50,173 nt of DNA from positions 1-50,173 of the forward strand of contig JANQNF010000037.1 in assembly GCA_028279705.1 (NCBI GenBank), in the 5' to 3' direction. The stretch comes from an archaeon (lineage in GTDB: Archaea > Aenigmatarchaeota > Aenigmatarchaeia > QMZP01 > JAFGSV01). Below the pieces are notes generated by a model that saw nothing but the letters and a program-made list of their open reading frames with translations, had not been told where the DNA came from and did no database searches. Each line of letters begins with the position of its first letter. Within the stretch, counting starts at the first letter, position 1. The position numbers and the translations under genes were made by a program. Positions 43,901 to 50,173 of this stretch are shown piece by piece.

Positions 43901-46900
43901 TATTCTTTAGAGGCCCACATGAAGGATTCAGCCACAACCCTGAATTCAACTAATGTGAGTAAGGTCGGGGAACCAGGAATATTGGTAGATGGCTTGCAAG
44001 TGGGCACATGGAGGGATACTGCAGGCACGTTTGACGCAACCCCGACAGTTAATGTATGGACAGGGGTTCCGTTTAACAGCGAAGTTTTCGCAGACAGTGA
44101 ATTCACACAGAATGCAAATGACATTGACGTTGATCTTGCAACAGGGGGGCACTATCTTGTACTTTACAATATACATGTAACAACAGATTATAACAACAGA
44201 CTAGGTTACGAATCCAAATTAACACTTGGAGGTACAGATGTTCCAGGAAGCTTTGCGAGCTGTTATTCGAGGAATACTGGCAATGACGACGCTGTTTGTG
44301 GTGCTGGTGCGATAATCAATGCAAGTCCCGGTGATGATGTAAGGGTGGAATGGGTTTACAGGACAGATAATGGCGAACAGGCAGCAACGACAGTATTGAA
44401 CAAATCAAGTCTTCAGATAATTAAACTGCCCGACTATCTGGATTACCTGAGACTTGCAAAGACCACCAACCAGCAGAATACGGTACCAAACACGTGGACC
44501 AACATAACATGGGAAACAGAGCTTGAAGAAGATACAGGGAGCTTTACCCATGCTGCAAATAGCCACGAAGTCATGCTAGAGCAATCGGGTCATTATCTGG
44601 TTGTTGCCGGTGCGGCATTTACAGCAGATTCTTCAGGAAGAAGCGCAATGGAGTTAAGAACCGATATTGATGGCATTATATCAGAATACGGCAGGACTTA
44701 CGCGTTTACAAGAGGAAGCAATGATCACGTGGAAAACAATCCATGGTATATCACGATTTTCGATGTAAGTGCAGGCGATGTCCTATCCATTTCCATGACA
44801 GACACGCAGGCAGAATCAGCAATGACATCAGATACAAATGAGGCTAATATGGGACTTCAGATTGTCAAGCTTCCTGATTCTGCTAATTATTATAGAGCGC
44901 ATGCAGATACTGCGAGGGATCCAACTGCCGGGGGAACCGTGCCAGTAAAATTCGATATTATTGATGCAGAAGATGAAGAAGATAACGCATTCGATGGTGA
45001 TGCCGCAACAGGTGATATAACAATCCAAGGCGGATATGAAGGTGATTATTTATTTACATTTACCGGGACAGGTACCAGGACCCCTGCCACATCAGGAGTT
45101 AGAACTATACCATATCTTGAGTGGTATAAAGATGGTAGCAGCATGGACCTTGGTGGCATGGGCTGGTATTCAAGGGGGGCGCAGGGATCATATGATTCCT
45201 TCAGGGGAGGAAGCTCTGGTGGAATAATTGCCAATGGAAGCGGGACAAGTACGTACAACCTTTATGGTTATCACTTGGGACAGAATTCAGGCGAGGACAG
45301 GCTCGATGTCAACGAATACGGTATAGCTGCTGTAAGACTGAATGACATCTTCACTGGAGTGGGCAATCAACCTTCAGACGACACGAACACGGATTATATA
45401 AACTATAGTGACATCAATGGTGAGTACGGAAATATTACCAGCATCGAGGTCAGGGTCGAGGTCGACTCCTACGATCCGAGGGCAAGCGTCGACCAGTCCA
45501 CGAACAAGCCGGACCTGCAGCTCTATATATGGAACAGCACAGATTGGATACTCATAGGCAACTTCAGCCTCAATGAGACCTATACCGGAAGCGGACTGCA
45601 GACAACCAATAACATTTTCTCTCTCTCCACGACAGAACCGACGATACTGGCGTCGTGGGAGTCAGTCTCCAATCAGGACCTCAGGATACGCGGGATCTAT
45701 ATGGATTACAATGGCACCATCCCTGACGAGATAAACTACACGGAAATCTGGGTGGAAATCGAGGGAAACAAATGGACGTATATAGGTAACCATACAGAAG
45801 ATTCCACCTTCAGTTGGAATACAACAGATCTGGAAAACCAGGTCGGTATCGACTTAAGGTGCAGCGCATCGGACCCTGATGGAACCGGTGAGAATACGTC
45901 GTACTTTACCAAAGGCTCTTCTCTTGAGATACTACATGACCTCGACTACCCCCAGATCGGGAGCTTCGCTGTAAACGATACCCTGCTAGGAAATGGTGAA
46001 TACGCGAGATTCTCTGCCGTGGTCACCGACCCCACCACTTCGATAAGCTACGTCAACGGGACTGTGGGCGGGACAACATACCCGTTCTCCATTTTAACCG
46101 GTGACACTTACTATTACAACTGGGAATGTACATCTTCAGGCGCTGCTTCATTAACTTACGTGGGCGCCAATGACACCAAGGGTCACTGGAACAGCAGTTT
46201 CGTATCCGGGATAACTACTGAATGCGATGCGAATGCACCTGCCGTGTCGAACCTTTATTCCAACGATACTGATCCAGGTTATAATGACTGGCTGAGGATT
46301 TACTGCGATATCAGTGATACCGAAGGTAACCTTGATACGTACTGGCTTTCCATAGACTCACCATTGTCACCTGCATATGACGTGGTTCCTTCCCTCCTTT
46401 TCGGGGACACATACTATCACGATCTCACGGCAAATGAACTCGGAGACTGGGACTTTACATGCTATGCCAACGATACGGCTGCCCAGCAGAACTCGGCAGG
46501 TCCATACGGACTGACAGTAGAGGACGAACAGAGCCCGGTAATATATGCAGACGACGCAGTAAACGCAAGCCTCACACAATATTCCATAAAACTTAACCAG
46601 ACAGTAACCGATGATCTTACACTGGATACAATCTATTTCGAGGTATCCGGAACCAACTATACGGCGTCGAACGTATCAGAAGAGTGGTACTATATCTGGG
46701 ACTGTTCTGTGAGTGGTTCGGGCTCTTTCACATGGACGTCAACTTTTGCCAATGACACATACGGTAATCCGTCGACGTTGTCCACCGGACACTCATTCGA
46801 ATGCGACATAGAAGCCCCTGTCATAACATCGGCAAGCATAAACCACTCCTCGGATGCGGAGATATACACATTCATAAAGGTGAACGCGTCCGTGACAGAC

Positions 46901-49900
46901 AGCAATCTCCACAACGTGATCCTTGAAATCACCTATCCAAACATGACAAGGCAAAACGTTTCGCCTTCAAACAGCGGTGACGAATACTTTAAAGATGATG
47001 TGCATCTCAATGTTCTCGGGAACTATTCGTTCAGGTTCTTTGCCAATGACACACTCGGGAATGCCAGTTCTTCGTATGCACTCACTTACGACACCAATGT
47101 GAATGTCACAGTCAATGACACGATTTACCCTGCATTCTCTGACTCGAGTGATAACAGCTCCGGTATAGTCGACGAGGGTCTGGATGTTTTGGTGTCAGTG
47201 TACTGGAATGATAACATGCAACTAGACACGTCCTGGATCAGGACCAATGAGACAGGAAGCTGGGGTACGAGATGGTATTACGATGTCAACGGGACCGGCA
47301 ACTGGTCGTACTTCACTATAGGGACCGAAAATCATGATGGTGACATGATCTGCTGGATGGTGCGGGCCAATGACACTTCAGGGAATGTCAATGCTAGCAT
47401 GGGGGAGCAATGCTTTGATGTTAACAGGCCGCCTCAGATCAATTACGCGACATTGAACGTGAGCGTGCTGAACCAGTATGAGCACGTGCTTTTGACTGCC
47501 AATGTTACTGACGGGGATGGCGTGGACACGGTGATAGCGACATTCAGGTACCCTGATCTTGGCAAGGTTAATGTGACTATGGTGCCTGAAGGCGGGGGGA
47601 ATTACACTTACCTGTGGACAGATACTTCCATTGCCGGTGATTATAACGTGACCGAGGTTTATGCCAATGACACTGCTTCCAGGTGGAACAGCAGCGTTTA
47701 TTATGACATGGGTTTCGAGGTGGTTGGGGACGCGCCGCCGACATCGCAGCTGAACAGTCCTGGTGACGGGGAGGTCATAAGGACTACGACGATTGTTGTG
47801 TTCAACTGCAGCGCCTATGATGAGATAGACCTTGTGAATGTCTCTCTTTACGGGAACTGGTCAGGATGGCACGTCAATGAGACCAACACGACGGGTTATG
47901 ATGATGCAGATTACCTGTTCACCAAGGTGATTGTTGACGGAGATTATGAGTGGAACTGCAGGGTGTGCGATTCAGCTGGCCAGTGCTCTTTTGGTCCTGA
48001 CAACGGAAGCTTCAGCGTGAACAGGTATCCATACTATTCTCAGGACGGGGACAATTCGTCGGGAAGCGTCGAGGACGGCCAGGACGTCTATGTGTGGGCC
48101 TACTGGGATGACACCTACGGTGACCTTGACACTGCCGTGCTGAGGACGAACGAGAGCGGCACCTGGGTGAACGTGAGCTCATCCGTATTTTCGGTAACGC
48201 CGGGATGGTCAAATTTCACTATAGGAACAGATGGTGAACAGGGCAAGACCATCTGCTGGCAGGTCTGGGCGAACGACACTGTGAACAACATGAACACTAG
48301 CATGCCTGCCGGATGCTTCGACGTAGTCGACACTTATACTCCATACTATTCGCAGGACGGGGACAATTCTTCAGGCACTGTTGATGAGGAGGAAGGTGTG
48401 CATGTGAGTGTGTACTGGGAAGATGACTACGGCAACCTTGACACTGCCGTGCTGAGGACGAACGAGAGCGGCAGCTGGGCGAACGTGAGCTTTACTGACC
48501 TGTCTGGCGATTCTGGATGGAGCAACTTTACAATAGATACTACTGACCATCCTGCTGAGACTCTTTGCTGGATGGTGTGGGCTAATGACACGAGCGGGAA
48601 TCTGAACGCTGGCATGGCTGAGAGCTGCTTTTATGTCAGTGATACAGAGTCCCCGGAGTTTTCTTTGGATGGGGACAACTCTTCTGGAAGTGTTGATGAT
48701 GGGGAGAGTGTTGATGTGTGGGTGTACTGGACTGACGATGTTCTTTTGGATAGTGCTATTTTCAGGACGAACGAGAGCGGAGCATGGAGTAATGAAAGCA
48801 CACTGAGCATAGGTGCAGTAACCGGCTGGAGTAACTTCACAATAAATGCGACTGGGAACTTCGGGGAGACGTTGTGCTGGGCGGTCTGGGCTAATGATAG
48901 TTCAGGAAATATGAACGCTAGTATGGTGGAGTGCTGCTTTGATGTTGTGGATACTTCAGCACCCCTCTATTCCCAGAACAGCGACGACAGCGGAGGATTC
49001 GTTGTCGAGGGAATCGAGATTTCCGTTTCGGCTTATTGGACGGACAACACTGAACTTGATACATCCTGGATCAGGACTAACGAGACAGGAAGCTGGGGCA
49101 AGAGAGGGTATTACGATGTCAACGGTACCGGCAACTGGTCTTACTTCATTGTGGATACGAGTGGTTACGCTGAGAAGACCATATGCTGGGTAGTATGGGC
49201 AAACGACACCGCAAGTAACACGAATCTGTTAATGGCACAGACGTGCTTTAATGTTCTGGAGTCAGACCCCCCGACTTACCAGAGCGACAGTGATGACAGT
49301 TCGGGCAGCGTCATTGCGGGAACCATAGTGAACGCATCCGCTTACTGGCAGGAAGGCAAGGAACTGGATACGGCCACATTCAGGACCAACCAGAGCGGTT
49401 CTTGGGAAAAAATTTCCTCTGAAGAACTTTCAGGAACAGGCTCGTGGTCCAACTTCGAGATAGATACTCTGGACATGCTCGGCGACACCATATGCTGGGT
49501 GATATGGGCAAACGACACCAACGGGAACATTAATTCAAGCATGGACAGCCACTGCTTCGACGTGGTGGACACCATATTCCCGACTTTCACCGAAAATATG
49601 GATGACAGCGGGGGTTCCGTTGAAGTGGGGACGTTCGTGAACGCCTCATCCTACTGGGACGACAACCTCGAATTGGAGCTCGCCATTTTCAGGACTAACG
49701 AGAGCGGGACATGGAGCACCAAGGAGCATTACGAGTTCTTCCTCACACCCGGTTACGCCAATTTCAGCATTGCAACGGCGGGAATGGGTAACAAGCATAT
49801 CTGCTGGGTGATATGGGCAAATGACACTGCAGGAAATATTAATTCGAGCATGCCTGAAAACTGCTTCAGCGTCACTGACAGCAATCCTTTGTTCTGGTCC

Positions 49901-50173
49901 CAGAACTCGACTAGTTCCGTGCTTCCGGGGGATGACATAGAGCACAGGGTAATGTGGGATGATCTTGGTGGCATCTCTGGGTACGTATTCTCGTTTTACA
50001 ACGGCAGCAATTCGACAATTGAATCAAGTACAGTAGACACAAACGACGTGAGCAAAGCAATGACAGGTGATCCTATAACCTTCATCGACAGTACCGAAGC
50101 CGAATCCGCAGGACAGGTCGCAAGTCTTGCATTTGACGTGCCGTCACATCAGGAAGGCGACCTTCTGCTTGCG
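40994..50173 (+). CDS. Giant signal-anchored surface glycoprotein with tandem repeats (3' end missing)
   Basis: One frame stays open for 3060 codons from the ATG at 40994 to the window edge without a stop. The cytosolic N-terminus has a VHKKFIKRNG...GPYYYENYR...RYLG motif (residues 9-41). A membrane helix at about 58-81 then acts as a signal anchor. Next come Glu/Asn-rich ENVT/ENIT repeats, a CLETC module (C306, C310), three 13-residue repeats (42497-42613), and a MAM/lectin-like domain (43229-43770; DFEDW, DWIADSSG, YYSDIAIDDI). Many Ig-like domains follow, then 103-104-residue repeats (47130 onward) with WxDD, RTNESG, GWSNFTI and CWxVWANDT landmarks. N-x-S/T sequons are very dense. The protein has the reverse anchoring of the other two giants here. 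It is likely a long adhesin or envelope protein. Confidence 0.9.
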   Translation, partial: MQAGEGLLVHKKFIKRNGKIFGPYYYENYRVGDKVKTRYLGSKPPSNGRTTLGLSQRSAVILVVALSLVTLFFGANYTGLLIQGIETIHTEKIHVSLGDGNSYEWVPEKAGEITSLKLSGRVKGNGTVRIYLESNAERYLVLDTSETDEVPSSFPISGLLVGVSNESFAEENMSGNGTVSEEVPGDNTTVAETEEPLEEATIRVNQTVEGENVTETFDNVSIPEENITIPEENVTVLEINMTMPEEIVPIVETNVTDNITVDENESEVIENVTLPEENVTEQENATVEEENTDLPEVQALLFKDACLETCILSGINASSYALVVEADPGVTVEIDDLTYAFIERVVVDEESLEENETNVTDVEPVEENVTEDLTVLEINMTLPDIEENLTVPEMNITLEQNESIIELNQEEEIEQGKAEIGKPVLWKRAIRPKEGETNLTVVIPEAAVNMNATKNVRGVIENVTDIFMKKMEEITKKPRRKILTSVKKVIRVDEISEEEISYSVARDVGTREIDYVVEEDAETREINYVVAGDAETREIEIETVDNETVYELEYETPAPQAFEEDIGPNKKRITVYSDYSYTDIITHANITESPATSVKLYWIINGTRQPWPAKIIDTNNDSFADRIEWITPHLSNQTFEIEIDILNVQSYPTVGGNWTVLFVTKGTANLTISAVNGTEFGEDIEFLGLWCGDVLITDELSEGKVFVENYTCNMTGKEISRVMTGGEHHLLFEFGTEFGYAHNYANIDFEDWEAYSDTDTVFTTSIWKNIAGDNCDWIADSSGTASANTGPGCDSSTGFDHTLGTTAGMYAYLETSSGYCLNDGDYAELNFTTTFNGSDYKYNITFWYHMYGSVMGELYLDVFNGSWQNAYWSQVGNAQASCEDGYLETDIDLSEFDTDFYIRFRGVSGGNYYSDIAIDDINVTGEERNTPPSIPTNITCNGGDCNITVDEEVTLNCSGSVDSDGDTVSYSLEAHMKDSATTLNSTNVSKVGEPGILVDGLQVGTWRDTAGTFDATPTVNVWTGVPFNSEVFADSEFTQNANDIDVDLATGGHYLVLYNIHVTTDYNNRLGYESKLTLGGTDVPGSFASCYSRNTGNDDAVCGAGAIINASPGDDVRVEWVYRTDNGEQAATTVLNKSSLQIIKLPDYLDYLRLAKTTNQQNTVPNTWTNITWETELEEDTGSFTHAANSHEVMLEQSGHYLVVAGAAFTADSSGRSAMELRTDIDGIISEYGRTYAFTRGSNDHVENNPWYITIFDVSAGDVLSISMTDTQAESAMTSDTNEANMGLQIVKLPDSANYYRAHADTARDPTAGGTVPVKFDIIDAEDEEDNAFDGDAATGDITIQGGYEGDYLFTFTGTGTRTPATSGVRTIPYLEWYKDGSSMDLGGMGWYSRGAQGSYDSFRGGSSGGIIANGSGTSTYNLYGYHLGQNSGEDRLDVNEYGIAAVRLNDIFTGVGNQPSDDTNTDYINYSDINGEYGNITSIEVRVEVDSYDPRASVDQSTNKPDLQLYIWNSTDWILIGNFSLNETYTGSGLQTTNNIFSLSTTEPTILASWESVSNQDLRIRGIYMDYNGTIPDEINYTEIWVEIEGNKWTYIGNHTEDSTFSWNTTDLENQVGIDLRCSASDPDGTGENTSYFTKGSSLEILHDLDYPQIGSFAVNDTLLGNGEYARFSAVVTDPTTSISYVNGTVGGTTYPFSILTGDTYYYNWECTSSGAASLTYVGANDTKGHWNSSFVSGITTECDANAPAVSNLYSNDTDPGYNDWLRIYCDISDTEGNLDTYWLSIDSPLSPAYDVVPSLLFGDTYYHDLTANELGDWDFTCYANDTAAQQNSAGPYGLTVEDEQSPVIYADDAVNASLTQYSIKLNQTVTDDLTLDTIYFEVSGTNYTASNVSEEWYYIWDCSVSGSGSFTWTSTFANDTYGNPSTLSTGHSFECDIEAPVITSASINHSSDAEIYTFIKVNASVTDSNLHNVILEITYPNMTRQNVSPSNSGDEYFKDDVHLNVLGNYSFRFFANDTLGNASSSYALTYDTNVNVTVNDTIYPAFSDSSDNSSGIVDEGLDVLVSVYWNDNMQLDTSWIRTNETGSWGTRWYYDVNGTGNWSYFTIGTENHDGDMICWMVRANDTSGNVNASMGEQCFDVNRPPQINYATLNVSVLNQYEHVLLTANVTDGDGVDTVIATFRYPDLGKVNVTMVPEGGGNYTYLWTDTSIAGDYNVTEVYANDTASRWNSSVYYDMGFEVVGDAPPTSQLNSPGDGEVIRTTTIVVFNCSAYDEIDLVNVSLYGNWSGWHVNETNTTGYDDADYLFTKVIVDGDYEWNCRVCDSAGQCSFGPDNGSFSVNRYPYYSQDGDNSSGSVEDGQDVYVWAYWDDTYGDLDTAVLRTNESGTWVNVSSSVFSVTPGWSNFTIGTDGEQGKTICWQVWANDTVNNMNTSMPAGCFDVVDTYTPYYSQDGDNSSGTVDEEEGVHVSVYWEDDYGNLDTAVLRTNESGSWANVSFTDLSGDSGWSNFTIDTTDHPAETLCWMVWANDTSGNLNAGMAESCFYVSDTESPEFSLDGDNSSGSVDDGESVDVWVYWTDDVLLDSAIFRTNESGAWSNESTLSIGAVTGWSNFTINATGNFGETLCWAVWANDSSGNMNASMVECCFDVVDTSAPLYSQNSDDSGGFVVEGIEISVSAYWTDNTELDTSWIRTNETGSWGKRGYYDVNGTGNWSYFIVDTSGYAEKTICWVVWANDTASNTNLLMAQTCFNVLESDPPTYQSDSDDSSGSVIAGTIVNASAYWQEGKELDTATFRTNQSGSWEKISSEELSGTGSWSNFEIDTLDMLGDTICWVIWANDTNGNINSSMDSHCFDVVDTIFPTFTENMDDSGGSVEVGTFVNASSYWDDNLELELAIFRTNESGTWSTKEHYEFFLTPGYANFSIATAGMGNKHICWVIWANDTAGNINSSMPENCFSVTDSNPLFWSQNSTSSVLPGDDIEHRVMWDDLGGISGYVFSFYNGSNSTIESSTVDTNDVSKAMTGDPITFIDSTEAESAGQVASLAFDVPSHQEGDLLLA
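42497..42613 (+). repeat. Three 39-bp tandem coding repeats
   Basis: Units start at 42497, 42536 and 42575 and encode 13 residues each, of the form Y.V..D..TREI. They lie between the Glu/Asn-rich stalk and the first folded domain of the giant protein. Confidence 0.85.
47128..49945 (+). repeat. Tandem Ig-like repeats of 309-312 bp
   Basis: Equivalent Asp codons lie at 47150, then after a break at 48050, 48362, 48674, 48983, 49292 and 49601, giving one separate copy and six consecutive ones spaced 309 or 312 bp. A degenerate eighth copy begins about 49883. Each unit runs from a Ser/Asp-rich turn (GDNSSGSV) through YW.D, LDTA..RTNESG and GWSNFTI to CW.VWANDT and CFDVVDT. Two conserved Cys per unit could form a disulfide. 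Confidence 0.9.

Noticed and set aside
41272-49974. Series of minus-strand frames of 60-150 codons
   Set aside because: They are shadows of the 3060-codon plus-strand frame, whose continuity was checked at several positions; most are low-complexity Ser/Val/Phe mirrors of Asn/Thr/Glu-rich repeats.

Overview
The window looks like part of an archaeal genome, most likely a DPANN-type archaeon, although no rRNA is present to place it. Four things point to Archaea. TATA elements centred about 25-30 bp before start codons imply many leaderless mRNAs. The codon usage is rich in AGG/AGA and ATA. There is a class III (pilin-type) signal peptide. The housekeeping genes are archaeal in type: AspRS, RNase HII, a RibL-like nucleotidyltransferase, a PhoU/TrkA-C protein with paired half-MgtE permeases, and Lrp/AsnC. 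Nearly half of the sequence encodes three giant proteins dense in N-x-S/T sequons, as expected of N-glycosylated surface proteins.

Region 1 (1-16391): three co-directional, tightly spaced genes. The first is a giant ectodomain joined through one membrane helix to a cytosolic HerA/DUF87-type ATPase; it is cut by the left edge. The second is a cytosolic coiled-coil protein, and the third is a second giant type I surface protein. The coiled-coil protein and the tail of the second surface protein share a short helical motif, so they may act together at the membrane.

Region 2 (16580-26037): an unrecognised 222-aa protein, a MinD-like ATPase with a C-terminal amphipathic helix, and a compact operon. 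The operon runs from a 90-aa membrane-anchored coil, through three long coiled-coil proteins (660, 687 and 1131 aa), to a 51-aa membrane peptide. The largest coil carries four tandem 91-residue repeats, exactly 13 heptads each. Regions 1 and 2 together resemble a membrane-spanning surface apparatus with a cytoplasmic scaffold. That is inference; no known system was recognised.

Region 3 (26034-40793): mostly short transcription units. They encode a divalent-cation permease pair with its PhoU/RCK-C partner, a RibL-like enzyme overlapping a pilin-like protein, an MscS channel, a YhaM-like OB-HD nuclease, three small hypothetical proteins, a HerA/DUF87 ATPase followed by a PQQ-type beta-propeller protein, a coiled-coil protein overlapping an aldo/keto reductase, a double Lrp regulator divergent from an A+T-rich radical SAM gene, AspRS and RNase HII.

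Region 4 (40994-50173): one open frame of 3060 codons that leaves the right edge without a stop. It encodes a third giant surface protein with a cytosolic N-terminal motif, a signal anchor, a MAM/lectin-like domain, Ig-like domains and tandem repeats of about 103 residues.

No tRNA, rRNA, CRISPR array, insertion sequence or origin was recognised. No gene-free stretch exceeds 300 bases; the longest are 40794-40993, 36494-36686 and 16392-16579, each described below.
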